Below are positions 1 to 10,690 of a stretch of DNA of 64,000 nucleotides, piece after piece (within the stretch, counting starts at the first letter, position 1; the number at the start of each line of letters is the position of its first letter). Below the pieces are notes generated by a model that had not been told where the DNA came from, ran no database searches, and worked only from the letters and a program-made list of their open reading frames with translations. Origin of the DNA: Favolaschia claudopus. Taxonomy: Eukaryota > Basidiomycota > Agaricomycetes > Agaricales > Mycenaceae. The stretch lies in assembly GCA_037176885.1 (NCBI GenBank), contig JAWWNJ010000068.1:744001-808000 (forward strand). Direction: 5' to 3'. The position numbers and the translations under genes were made by a program.

Positions 1-326
1 ATGTGCAGACGGTGGCGGCGCGGGATGTGCTGAAGGAAAGTCTCATGCAGGATTTTGGTATGACTCTACGAGCCTCAGTGTCGTCTGCGGATGCACACCT
101 CCTGTTGCAGGAGCTAATTTTCGACTTGAGGACTGTGGCACCAGTGGCTCGGTTTATTTATAGGGTGGTTCGAGCGTGGCGCTTCTTTGGTCGACGACTT
201 CCCACAATGGTCTCCGAGCTGGCTCCCGACACGGACGACGACATCGATTTTTGGGATTTCGAGACGGCAACGGAAGATGGGTCGGACTTGGAGCTTGGAG
301 AGATGGACATGGAAATAGACATTTAG
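1..326 (+). CDS. 3' end of an unrecognised gene, cut by the window edge
   Basis: The third reading frame is open from the first bases to a stop at 324-326, giving about 107 residues. No convincing start lies inside the window, so this is taken as the C-terminal part of a gene that begins upstream. The visible protein has an amphipathic, leucine-rich first half, a basic aromatic patch (RVVRAWRFFGRR) and a strongly acidic tail rich in D and E that ends in MDMEIDI. I do not recognise a family. A small chance remains that it is a chance open frame. Confidence 0.4.
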   Translation, partial: VQTVAARDVLKESLMQDFGMTLRASVSSADAHLLLQELIFDLRTVAPVARFIYRVVRAWRFFGRRLPTMVSELAPDTDDDIDFWDFETATEDGSDLELGEMDMEIDI

Positions 327-464
327 ATTTTTTACAGGTTTTATGCTTTCCTTGTATTCACAGGTACAACTTGTATTCCCGGGGCGGCGGTAGAGGGCTC
401 CTTGAGGGTCAGGTCGCTGCTGTTCAGGGGTATGAGTAGGCGGTACCCCTCGTGGGCCCTTGCC

Positions 465-483
465 TTATTATTATTATTATTAC
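465..483. repeat. (TTA)n microsatellite
   Basis: About six uninterrupted TTA units follow a CCTTATTA context. It is a simple repeat with no other visible role. Confidence 0.8.
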
Positions 484-644
484 GCGTGCGGTAAGGCAGT
501 TGAGCTGTTGTTGACTTGTCGAAGTTGCGTCGAAGTCGCTATATCGTCATATCAGACCATGTGAATGATTGGCCCGCCCACGGGATACATCCTCAGCACA
601 TGGTTGCGGCCTTTGGTTGGCGGCGGGTTCCACACGAATCCAAG

Positions 645-650
645 TATAAA
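645..650 (+). promoter_or_regulatory. TATA box of the GH92 mannosidase gene
   Basis: TATAAA sits 41 bases upstream of the ATG at 691, in the context AAGTATAAAGTCG. The short distance implies a short 5' leader. The assignment is by motif and position only. Confidence 0.5.
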
Positions 651-690
651 GTCGTGAGCATCTTTCGATTCTATTCTGTGAGAGCTCCAG

Positions 691-3600
691 ATGAAACTCC
701 CTGGCGTTGTCCTCGCTGGGATTGCTGTCGCGTCAGCCGCGACAGTAGATGTTGCGCAATTTGTGAATCCGTTCATTGGGACCAGTGACGGCGGCCACGT
801 CTTCGCAGGAGCAACTTTACCATGGGGTTCTGTCAAAGTTGGTCCAGACAGTTTGTCTGGAGACAATCAAGGAGGTTATGTGAGCGATGGGACGAATATT
901 ACCGGGATCTCTCAACTGTGAGGTTGCTTTCCGTTCATTCGGTGTAGTTACTGAATGAGACAGACATGACGATGGTACCGGAGGTAAACCAGAGGTTCAG
1001 CACCAGCGAATACATCTCAATCTTTTGTAACATTTAGGTGGTGCATCGCTTGGGAATTTCCCTTTCTTGCCTTATACTGCCGCCCAATGTGCCAATAACG
1101 ACTTGACAAAATGCACGGTTGACCACGATCGCAGAGCTATCGCGCACGACGATCCTACTGCATCCCCAGGCTACTGTGAGCGTTCACAATATGACCTGAC
1201 GCCGAATTTTAACCTTGTTCCCTAGTTAGCATTCCGCTGGCCAACGGCGTAACAGCCGAGGTTACCGCTACTCAGCATGTCGCGCTGCATCGGTTTACTT
1301 ACCCAAATGACACTTCGCAATTGCTCTTCCTGCTCGACGCCACACGGGGTATGCTCGCTCCGCTACTGTTCTACGAGATAGTCTAACCTCAATGTAGATC
1401 TGGGTAACTCATATCAGGGTGACGGCCAAATCACAGTGGCCCCGAACACCAAAACTGGAGGAACACGCATCACCGGAGGCGGTAGATTCATACCCTCCTT
1501 TGGCGAAGGCTCATACGAAGTATTTTACTGCTTGGACGCTCCCAGTGCGTTCTTGCAAGGCAAATTCTTCAAAACGGCTTCAGGCAGCTTGGCATACACC
1601 GACCTCAATGCTACCCAGACTTTCAATACCCAGATCCAGAACAACAATCCCGCTGGTGTTCTCATGGGCTTCGCGTTAGGTTCAGCCGCGACTTTGAACG
1701 TGAGGATGGGTATCTCGTGGACTAGCAGCGACAAAGCATGTGTATACGCAGAAGAAGAGATCCCAGATATCTCTGCGTTCGATGCCATTCACTCTGCTGC
1801 CAGGTCAGTTCTCATAAGCGTCTCACACGGATTTCATAGGCTCACCGCATGCAGGGAAAAGTGGAACGAGGTTTTGGGAACAGTAGAGGTTGATGCTACC
1901 GGCGTTAGCGACGACACTCAGATAATGTTCTGGTCGTCGCTCTATAGAACTTATATCTCCCCGACGAACATCACGGGCGACAACCCACTGTGGACCTCGA
2001 CGGAGCCTTTCTATGACAGCTTCTACTGCATCTGGTGCGTGTGTCTCTTCAGCTCCCGAGTATCTCTCACTCCTTATAGGGATTCCTACCGCGTCGTCCA
2101 CCCTCTATATGCGATTACTGCTCCCAAAACCCAAGCTGAGGTCATCCGCGCGCTCATCGACATCTACCGCAATACCGGCTGGCTCCCTGACTGCCGCATG
2201 TCGTTGGACAAAGGCTTCACGCAGGGCGGCTCCAATGCGGATAATTTGCTCTCGGACTCGTACGTCAAGAGTATCACGGAGGGTATAGACTGGGATACGG
2301 GATACGAGGCTATGGTCAAGGACGCTACTGTCGAGGGCGACTTCACCGTGGAGGGTCGAGGAAGTATCCCTGCCAGAGAAGCCCTGGGCTTCGTCCCTGT
2401 TGGTGACACTAATAATCCTCCCAACGAGGGACCGAATACAAGGTATACTTCATCTGCTCATCCGACATGACATATTTTTGACATTCTGATCTTAGGAGCG
2501 CCTCCCGACTCCTGGAATACGCCTACAATGATTTTGGTATTGCACTTGTCGCGAAGGGTCTCGGGAAAGCTGACGACGCGGCCCACTACTTCAACAAATC
2601 CGGAGACTGGTTCAATATCTGGAACCCCAACGCAACCAACACCGGCTTCTCTGGATTCATCCAACCCCGCAATGCTGACGGGTCTTGGTACTTTGATCCT
2701 CGGTATGACCTCAACAACGTCTTCCGGCCAGACCACTGCAGTCCTGTCTTTGGGCATTTCGACTGTTTCTTGGTTTGTATCAGTCTACGTTTTCCTTGAT
2801 ATTCCTGACTTGCTTTGCAGAATACGGGCGGTGGAGAGTTCTACGAAGCATCGTCTTGGGAATACAGTTGGTTTGTTCCGCAGGATATGGCGAGACTCGT
2901 AACCACGATGGGCGGTCCTGATACATTCAGGTCTGTATCTTCTGAGCGTACCATCACTCTGATTCTGACGCAAGATACGCAGCTCCCGTTTGGACACGTT
3001 CTTCTCGGCAGGCTTCCATGTAAGTCGATTGCGGTGTCGAATCTTAATTATTCCTCTAACTGATGCTGCTACAGGATATCGGCGATGAGCCAGGTTTTTG
3101 TAAGTGCCTCCCCTGCTTCTCATGCTCCCTGAATGAACGATGCCTCTAGTCCCGACGTATCTTTACAACTATGTCGGTCAGCCAGTGAAAACCGTGGATC
3201 GTGTCGATGCTACTCTCACACAATACTACAATAACTCGTACGTCATTTCTTGTCCCCCGAGGATTGTGATGAATGTGTTGTCAAGTGTGGGTGGTCTTCC
3301 TGGCAATGATGACTCTGGTGCCATGGGCGCGTATGTTGTCTGGAGCCATTTCGGTATGTATACGATCAGAACCACTCTTTCCTCGACTGATCACTCGTCA
3401 TGAAGGTTTCTTCCCAGTCGCAGGGCAGGATACCTATCTCCTCAATCGCCCGTATTTCCCGAAGATCACGATACGCAACGAGGTCAACGGTGCTGTTGCG
3501 ACCATCATCGCTCAGGGCTTGAGCTCGACCAACAAATATATCCAGTCGGCCACTCTCAATGGCGAACCGTACACCAAAAATTGGATATCACATTCTTTAT

Positions 3601-3710
3601 TCACCAATGGAGGCACGCTGGAGTTTGTCATGGGCTCGAATAAGGATAGTACCTGGGGCACAGGGGAAGCGGATTTGCCGATGAGTTTGAGTACCGGAGG
3701 CTTCCAATGA
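691..3710 (+). CDS. Secreted GH92 alpha-mannosidase, 14 exons
   Basis: Exo-acting alpha-mannosidase of glycoside hydrolase family 92, likely trimming mannose from glycans outside the cell or in the secretory route. Family matches fix the exons: 691-917, 964-983, 1038-1175, 1226-1348, 1398-1803, 1855-2034, 2080-2442, 2496-2772, 2821-2930, 2983-3019, 3075-3099, 3150-3237, 3286-3353 and 3406-3710, which total 788 codons plus a stop with all phases matching. The N-terminus (MKLPGVVLAGIAVASA) is a signal peptide. Family blocks in order are FVNPFIGTSDGGHVFAGAT, LHDDGTGGGASLGNFP, YDSFYCIWDSYRVVHP, CRMSLDKGFTQGGSNAD, FYEASSWEYSWFVPQD (carries the likely catalytic Glu), DIGDEPGF and GLPGNDDSGAMGAY (Asp pair of the likely catalytic base). 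The length is typical of the family. No break was found, so the gene should be functional. Exons of 20 and 25 bp will often be missed by automatic callers. Confidence 0.93.
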
Positions 3711-3985
3711 AGAGGAACCTGACTCGAAGCTCTCCATGAATTCAAAAATCCATTGTATCTATTTATGTTTCCGACCTCATTCTTTGGGGCAGTTTTCTGC
3801 AATCTTTCGCCTAATAAAACACAATGCGAGGCCAAACAAGTGAGGTATGTACTGGGTAGGGCAAAACGCGAGATGTCACGCTGTGACACACGCGTCTCCT
3901 TAGTCTACTACCACCGCTACGCTCAGTACTTGGTACTGAAGGTGATTGTTCCGGTTCGTTGTCCCTTCTATTTGTTGAAGCTACG

Positions 3986-5667
3986 ATGAACGTCGAGCAG
4001 ATGTCTTCCGAAGGCCTCGCGCCTTTGCTGGACCCGTCGCCTGTTGATGCCAATGCGGCGCTTGACGACGTCCTGGGTACCAACAATCCTCCGAACGAGC
4101 TCAACCTTGCCGCTGTTCGAGGACTGGTCTTCCAGAGCAGTCTGCTTCGCGCGACAATGAACGCAAGACTATCTTCATTAAAGGCAGGGACGGAGAAGAT
4201 TCTCGAGGACCGTAAAGCTCTTGACGCGCAGATTCGAAGATACAAAGGGGCTTTGTCGCCGCTTCGTCGCTATCCAACAGAACTTTTGTCGCTCATCTTC
4301 ACGTTCGCGGTTCATCCCATGGATTATGAGTCGGATCTCGAGGATTTTGGACTAATGGGTATGCGGATGCGGCCTTGGACGCTCGCTGCGGTGTGCGGCC
4401 GATGGCGCAACATCGTATTATCCCAATCCAATCTCTGGGCGTTTCTCTGCCTGGATTTTCAGGACTTTTCGCGAGGATCGCACATCCACCGCTCGTGGGT
4501 AGTGCCGATGGTGGAAGCCCATCTCAATCGCTCACGAAATGAATCCCTCGTTGTCATTTTCCGTATGACTCAAATCCGGCTCAGCGAGACTGAACAACGG
4601 GTGTTGGAGTTGATCGCTCCGCATTCTCACCGTTGGGAGAGAATAATCTTTTGTGGTCCACCGGCATTGTACAATGCACTATCGAATCTCAAGCTGGACT
4701 TTTCGATGCTCCGCGCTCTGGACGTCTCCCTCTCCCCTGATGTCGACGTCACTGACGAAGGTATGGAAGATTACGAGGTTACTATCGACAACTTTTCGGT
4801 CTGCCCTAACGTGGAAAGAGTCTTTATCAATTTGAATGTTGATTCCGGTAGCAAGGTGTCCATAAAGATGAACCTGGGCGAAACAAAAAACCTACGCATA
4901 TACAGTGCCACCCAACTCTTGGGAATACCATTCGGACATTCTCCGTCATGCTACCAATCTTTCTGAATGCTGGATGGGCCTCACGCACTCTCTTCCCCTT
5001 GTCGCCGAAACTCTCCTGCTCCCCATGCTCCGTCGCCTCTCCATCACAACCACCGGAGTGCTGGATTTCTTGGAAGCTCCGGCTCTGGAGGAGCTATACC
5101 ATTCGTATTACACGCCCCAACTGTGCACACAGTTGGCCCGTGGCAAGTTTCCGAAGCTGTGGAAGCTCTTTATCGGGGCACGTAGACAAAACATCGTCAT
5201 AGACTGGGACGATTTTAGATTTTCTTTCCGCCACGCGAACTGTTACTCACCTGTACATATCCCTTTCCCCGCAATCGGCCTCCGGCTTATTTGCCATCCT
5301 CGAAGGCTCTACTGGCCAGACAATCCCCACGACCACTGGCGAAACCGATCAGGAAGCCGTGGACGGGATAGCTAGCGCAGTCATCACTCTTCCCACATTG
5401 CACACCCTTGCCCTCAACTTTGACATGTTCGAGGGAGATCCTACTAGCAAACGCTTGGACGAGGACCAGTTGTTGCGTGTGCTGGAAGCGCAGTGGGGTC
5501 GGGGTCAAATGCGGTCGTTCAGGATGTATGGGCGAGTCGTTCCAAAGCTTAGGTCTTCCACGTTGGAACAGATCGAGACGCTCCGCCGGGATGGCTTTGA
5601 CATTGTGCTAGAAAGGTTTTCAATGATGATGGTGGATGGTATGGCGGACAAGGATTCTTATTGGTAG
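3986..5667 (+). pseudogene. Frameshifted F-box gene
   Basis: This is a member of the local F-box family. The ATG at 3986 is followed by the leader (VLGTNNPPNELN), a coiled coil and the F-box core LRRYPTELLSLIF. The frame is intact to about 4905, where family similarity jumps to the next frame (NSWEYHSDILRHATNL) through one inserted base in a run of C. Near 5230 it jumps again, into the frame that carries ISLSPQSASGLFAILEG and the C-terminal part ending at 5667. The first frame alone stops at 4966 after the F-box. Two independent frameshifts mark it as decayed; a short product with only the F-box half is possible. Introns do not explain the breaks, because the family is intronless here and no consensus splice sites lie at the jumps. 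Confidence 0.8.
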
Positions 5668-6107
5668 GCGACACATGAGGATCAGCGCAAGGAATCCCGA
5701 TATCGACTCCATTGCGGCGGAAGCTGCAGGTACCAGCGGGTCTTCGGCTTTCTCGGCTTTTTTTTCGAGGCCTCCCCTTCCCTGGACCTCAGCTGTTCAC
5801 CGGCGCACTATGGGATGCAATCGAAAACCGTGGTAGACGCTCAAATTACTTTTAAAGCCATTAATATTGCTTGTTCACTGATCGTCCCCTACGCCCGTTA
5901 TATTTCACAACCATGACTCGTAATTACCTTAGCATACCACGGTTTCATGCCCAAATTTTTAGCTACTCCCCTGATACTTAGCCTGTTACTCTGCATAAAA
6001 CCGCCGTTTCGGCTTTATTCGGATCTTGCGGTTCTCATCCCCAAACCAACTTGACACTCTTCCAGCCTGCCAGACCATTCCTTGCAAACCCACACCATCC
6101 GGGCGAG
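5668..6107. other. Intergenic region
   Basis: About 440 bases between two F-box loci of the same orientation. A poly-T run lies near 5760. No gene, RNA or repeat is supported. The region just before 6108 presumably holds the promoter of the next gene. Confidence 0.4.
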
Positions 6108-7721
6108 ATGGCTGTGGAACTCAGCAAGATACCCGAGGATATCCTAGACACCAACAATCCCCCAGCCGACCATAATATTCCTGCTCTTCGGGAATTTGTA
6201 GCCGAAGGAAATGCGCGTCGCGCGTTCTTGGACTCCAAAATCTCACTGTTGAAGCTCGAGCTTGACAAGCTGCTCGAGGAACGAAATGCCCTCGACCTCG
6301 AAATACGGAAACACGAGGGGGCTATTTCGCCGCTTCGTCACCTTCCGCCAGAGATTTTGTCCCTCATCTTCACGTATGCAGTCCAGCCCTGCAAAACACT
6401 GAAAGATCGGAAAAACCAGTATCTTTTGGATAGCGAGTCGGGCCCGTGGCCGCTCGGCGCGGTGTGCGCAAGATGGCGGAGGATTGTACTCTTTCAGCCG
6501 ACTCTTTGGGCGTTTCTCCCTCTGTACTACGAGAACCAAGTGGCTGACTCGCCGAGCGTCCTCGCAAGCGTATCAGTGGTTAAGGTCCATCTCGCGCGCT
6601 CACAGAATGTCCCCCTCAAGATCATTTTCTGCCCCTGCTACGACTTCTTCATATCAGACATCGAGTACGAGGTGCTCGACCTTCTTGCTCAGCATGTCCC
6701 TCGCTGGGGGGAGGCCGTTCTGTCTGGTATTCCGGCTTTGTACGAATCCTTGAGCCGCTGGAGCCTTGAATTCACCATGCTGCGTTCGTTGACAGTGTCT
6801 ATCTACACTGACGAGGGCGAACCCGAGCTGGAGATTGGCAACGTTTTTGCCTCTTGCCCCATATTGGAAGAGGCGTTCATCAATCCTAGCGACTCGGAAG
6901 CCCAGCACCTTTCCCTGGCTCTACCTGCTGAGGGTCTGTGTCGATATGGCGCGAACAATTCTTGGGAGCATCATGCCGAGGTCTTGGGCGCAGCAAATAA
7001 TCTCGTAGATTGTGCGCTTGGTGTGCTTAACCTCACCGAACCCTTGGTCCCGACGAGGGATAAGATCCAACTACCAAGCCTCCGCCGCCTCGCTGTGACA
7101 GAAGTGCAATTCCTCGGCTTTTTGGAGACTCCTGTCTTGCAGGAATTATATTGCTCTGAGCATACTCCCCGGCTGCACGGGCACCTCAGACGGCTGCCCG
7201 GGTTGCAAAAATTGTTCGTAGGGTCACCCCGGACCCCTGTCGACCTCGCCTTCTTCATGCATTCAATACCAGCCCTGACGACTCTCTGCATGTATCTCCC
7301 CATGAATTTGGCTTCCACCATCTTCGAGATTCTTGGATCTGCTCCTTCGGCTTCACAAGGTGTTGATCAACCCATGTCAGAGGCTGATACTGCCCCTCTT
7401 CCTGCGCTCAACGCCCTCACCCTATGGTTCGGTCCCAAAATGCAAACCGACCTCGAACTGGGCGAACCCATTGATCAGGAGCAGCTGATGCGCGCGGTAG
7501 AGGCCCAGTGGCGCGCCGCTGTTCCCCTGCGTTCGTTGCAGATGTACGCAATGAAATTCGTACCGTTGGCCAGCACGTTGGCGTGCATGGATGCCCTCCG
7601 CCAGCAAGGTATGGAATTTGTTCTGGAAACCCGTTCGTGCCGGTTGTACGAAAGGGTGGTTCCCGAAGATTTTCGCTTGTACCGGGACGGGTATGCATTG
7701 ACGGAGATCTTGATAGATTGA
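6108..7721 (+). CDS. F-box protein, intact (537 aa)
   Basis: Probable substrate adaptor of an SCF-type ubiquitin ligase. The ATG at 6108 (MAVELSKIPEDILDTNNPP) was chosen because every local paralogue starts a few residues before the DILDTN motif; the frame is open upstream but without a nearer ATG. The leader (about 11-30) is followed by a predicted coiled coil (about 45-72), the F-box core LRHLPPEILSLIF (about 76-90) and a leucine-rich C-terminal part with repeated blocks such as LETPVLQELYCSEHTP, FMHSIPALTTLCMYLP and DQEQLMRAVEAQW. The last two thirds resemble degenerate leucine-rich repeats, which would contact the substrate. No break was seen. The substrate is unknown. Confidence 0.88.
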   Translation: MAVELSKIPEDILDTNNPPADHNIPALREFVAEGNARRAFLDSKISLLKLELDKLLEERNALDLEIRKHEGAISPLRHLPPEILSLIFTYAVQPCKTLKDRKNQYLLDSESGPWPLGAVCARWRRIVLFQPTLWAFLPLYYENQVADSPSVLASVSVVKVHLARSQNVPLKIIFCPCYDFFISDIEYEVLDLLAQHVPRWGEAVLSGIPALYESLSRWSLEFTMLRSLTVSIYTDEGEPELEIGNVFASCPILEEAFINPSDSEAQHLSLALPAEGLCRYGANNSWEHHAEVLGAANNLVDCALGVLNLTEPLVPTRDKIQLPSLRRLAVTEVQFLGFLETPVLQELYCSEHTPRLHGHLRRLPGLQKLFVGSPRTPVDLAFFMHSIPALTTLCMYLPMNLASTIFEILGSAPSASQGVDQPMSEADTAPLPALNALTLWFGPKMQTDLELGEPIDQEQLMRAVEAQWRAAVPLRSLQMYAMKFVPLASTLACMDALRQQGMEFVLETRSCRLYERVVPEDFRLYRDGYALTEILID

Positions 7722-8255
7722 GATGTATCTTGAACTTGCATTCCCATTCCCGGTAAATTCTCTTCACGTCCACACCCGCTAGTCTACTTACCTCCCCGTC
7801 TGAATTGTTTCTCGCGAATTCCTAGTCTACTTTATCTGTACACCAGCATAATCCTAGGGTTAATACGCTCATCCTTGGCCTTCACAAGTTTTCCTGGAAT
7901 TTCCTGTTCTTTTCTCTCATTTCCTGAGTATTTGCGTCTGTTATAAGTCAACGCCACCCCGCCTTTCCTTTCACAGTCATCTCCTCAAGACCCCCGACCC
8001 TCTTAGAACGGCCTATTCGCGTGTTTTGCGCGGCAGATATACTGGCAAAGTGTGCAAATTTTGCATCCATACCCTGGAAAAGAGTTGGAAACTGGTTAGA
8101 CGAGGCAACAGACAGACCCCACCAATTTGACCGGCATAGATCGCGCTATATCCTCAGAGTACGTCCTTATTTCTGTTCTAGTTCGTGTTCAATAACTGTT
8201 CGGATAGTCCAACAGCCTTCGCCGCGTAGAATCTCTGCATCACGACTAGAAAATT
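7722..8255. other. Intergenic region
   Basis: About 530 bases between the F-box gene and the next gene on the same strand. Pyrimidine-rich tracts near 7900-8000 suit a 5' leader or promoter. No other feature is seen. Confidence 0.4.
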
Positions 8256-9647
8256 ATGCCTGACGACGTCTTTCTGGCCTCTCCGCGCAAGATACCGTCT
8301 AATAGACGATCTACTGCGTCGTTACGCGGCGCTCTAGACGGTGGCGGCGAAGATGCAGCGGGCGCTAACGGCCGGTTCTCTCTCGCACACGAATTGGCGG
8401 TCGCGATGATGCCAGAGCCCAGTGCAGGATCAAAACTTCTCGCGGAGGAATTTGGGATTGAGTTTGACGAGGGTGCGGAGGGTATCGACGAACCTCCCAG
8501 TGGTCATCTGCATATAAACATTCAGGACGACGATCCTAACACGAGGCGGATAAATGAATCTCAGGCGGATACACACCTTGACGACAGCGGGCCACTGGAA
8601 CCCCCGGATTTCGGCGGCGAGGATGCGTATGCGCAAGTAGACCCAGCGTTTGGCTCGCCTACTCGTAGGCGCGCGAAAGCACCGCCAGAAAATCAAGACT
8701 TCATGGAAGTGCTAGCGGAGAACCTGGCGTCGACTGATAATTTGCTTGCACACCTTCGGCGACTCGACGCCGACTCCGCAGCTCATCCCTCTACTTCATC
8801 ACACCCGACTTCCTCTTCATCCTCACAACCCGAGCTGGAAAGGCTCGCGTCAGACGTCATTCGGCGGATAAATGAGACTGCGCGCGACCGCGAGGGCCAA
8901 CTGCGTGAGCTGCTAGAATGCGAGCGCGAGTTTCGGCGTATCGCAGGCGAGGTCGGTGGGGAAGACGTTCTCGGCCGGCTCGACGCGCTCCCTGTTCCAG
9001 AACCCGATCCTGCGCCTCCTCCACCGCTTAGCTCAATACCAGAGGATGCCGCGTCAGCTAGTGCCTCCCCCGTTGTACGTCCCCTGCATATGCGCGCGTT
9101 TTCGCAGGACTGGGAGATGGATCCAGATGTTGGGCGCCTAGGCGACTCAATTGCATCACCGGATACTGAGATGGATCCGGCGTACGACGACCCACCAGCG
9201 TCGCCTCCTGCTGCTACCGTGTCGTCGCAGGCTACAACGAGCTTCTCACGTTCGGCATCGTCCACATCTGCGTCGGAGCTGGCCTCGCTGCGCACACTGA
9301 CAACGTCGCTCGTTTCGTCATTGACGAGTGTCTCGGAGCATGCGCAGGTGAATGGGGCGGCAACGGCGGAGGCGGGGAGGAAGCTGCGGGCATTGAGGAA
9401 TCGGCTTGGTGGGTGGCGAACTGAGTGGGAAGGCGCTGAGCGTAGTCGAGGGCGTATCGAACGATGGGAGGCAGGGGAGGCTTGGGAAGGAGGTGGGAGT
9501 GGTGCTGACACGCCTGGTGGGACGCCCGTAAGGGGGCATACGAAGCGGGTGGATGCGAGGAAGGTGGTGCAGGAGCATTTGGTGGCTTTTGAGCTTGCTC
9601 TTGCGGAGGCGGCGGTGAAGACTCAGGCGATTATGGCCGCGTCATAG
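8256..9647 (+). CDS. Conserved-type coiled-coil protein of unknown function (463 aa)
   Basis: A single exon from the ATG at 8256 to the stop at 9645-9647. The first third is acidic and low in complexity. Around residues 145-235 there is a helical block (FMEVLAENLASTDNLLAHLR, then a D/E/R-rich helix with LRELLECEREFRRIAGE). A proline/serine-rich linker follows, and then a second helical block (LRTLTTSLVSSLTSVSEHAQ, RKLRALRNRLGGWRTEWEGA, RKVVQEHLVAFELALAEAA). Codon use is GC-rich in the third position and there are no breaks, so it is very probably a real gene. Two coiled-coil blocks around a disordered linker suggest a structural or scaffold protein, but I do not recognise the family. Confidence 0.75.
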   Translation: MPDDVFLASPRKIPSNRRSTASLRGALDGGGEDAAGANGRFSLAHELAVAMMPEPSAGSKLLAEEFGIEFDEGAEGIDEPPSGHLHINIQDDDPNTRRINESQADTHLDDSGPLEPPDFGGEDAYAQVDPAFGSPTRRRAKAPPENQDFMEVLAENLASTDNLLAHLRRLDADSAAHPSTSSHPTSSSSSQPELERLASDVIRRINETARDREGQLRELLECEREFRRIAGEVGGEDVLGRLDALPVPEPDPAPPPPLSSIPEDAASASASPVVRPLHMRAFSQDWEMDPDVGRLGDSIASPDTEMDPAYDDPPASPPAATVSSQATTSFSRSASSTSASELASLRTLTTSLVSSLTSVSEHAQVNGAATAEAGRKLRALRNRLGGWRTEWEGAERSRGRIERWEAGEAWEGGGSGADTPGGTPVRGHTKRVDARKVVQEHLVAFELALAEAAVKTQAIMAAS

Positions 9648-10690
9648 GTCATGCGGATACAGAAGTAGATTTTCATGGTTATGCTTTTTCTTATTATCTT
9701 ACTGCTCATACTCACGACATGACTTCCACATACATTTAACGTTTTCCGGCTTATTACTGTAACGCATCTCCCACTCATTGCTTACCCTCTATTCTCGGTA
9801 ATCGGTGCATATACATTCCCTCAGTCTATACAGGTCGATGTAGCTTGTTTTTCTTTGTTTCATGTTAGAGGATGGGAGGAAGGAATTCATCATGTTTTCG
9901 TAGTCGGTGTGATTGAGATGGGAGGTTTCAAGTGTAGTGTAACGGGCTGCATTCATGTCCAACTATCCCTGCTGAAAGTGAAAAATCTCTTTAAATCTGC
10001 AGAGCGAGAATTTCCTTTTTCGGATGATAGGCGGAGTATGTCCCGATTAGGATGCCTTGAGCCGTCTTTCCTCAATCACTGCTCCTGGTGTCTCGACTGG
10101 CCCCACTATACGTTTGACGCGCACATACACCATTCGTTGACCCATTGACATCCTAGAACACAGTAATGGGACGTGCAAGAGCCGCGCAACTCAAGATCAG
10201 CATCCCAATCATTCAAATTGTGGTTCTTGAATAATGTCGAGCGCCTTGTTCTTTCTGCTGTACAAAAACGAAGCTCCGAGCCTCAGAAAATTTCAAAGAC
10301 TACTATTTGAATCTTTTCCGTCATAATTGCGGCCTCTTAAATTGTTCTGTCTCTGAAATCAGTCCCTATCTGTCGTATTCTCGAGCGTAACCAATACTCA
10401 AGCATTCATACGAAGTTGCTGAGCGTTTCCGCTGTTAATCTCCGTGTTCCTGAACTGCGACGGCCTTCTGGTAAGGCGCTGGAACAAGAACAAGGCTGCA
10501 CAAGGGCGCCATCAAGAACAAAGTTGCGCTTACAATAAGCGTGCGATGCGGTGATCAGCCTGATCCCACACACCATTCCGTCCCTCACAGTTATCCTGGT
10601 TGTCTCTGGGCCACGACGTTGAGGTATCTCGTCCTCCGTCACCGTTCGGTCGTTCTGTAGCTGCTTCTCTTTCTGGCAGCGCAGCGCGCC
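9648..10690. other. Intergenic region, about 1 kb
   Basis: AT-richer than its neighbours with many short T and A tracts. No open frame shows family features, and no tRNA or repeat is supported. It should contain the 3' end of the upstream transcript and the promoter of the next gene. Confidence 0.4.

Larger units (their letters stand above)
327..690. other. Intergenic region with the GH92 promoter
   Basis: No gene is seen here. It contains a short TTA microsatellite (about 465-483) and, close to the next start codon, a TATA box. The rest is ordinary mixed sequence. Confidence 0.5.

Noticed and set aside
6051..6107. Upstream extension of the F-box gene at 6108
   Set aside because: It would need a TTG start and has no similarity to the leaders of its paralogues.
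8783..9511. Ser-rich antisense open frame inside the coiled-coil gene
   Set aside because: A product of GC-rich third positions in the real plus-strand gene; no family features.
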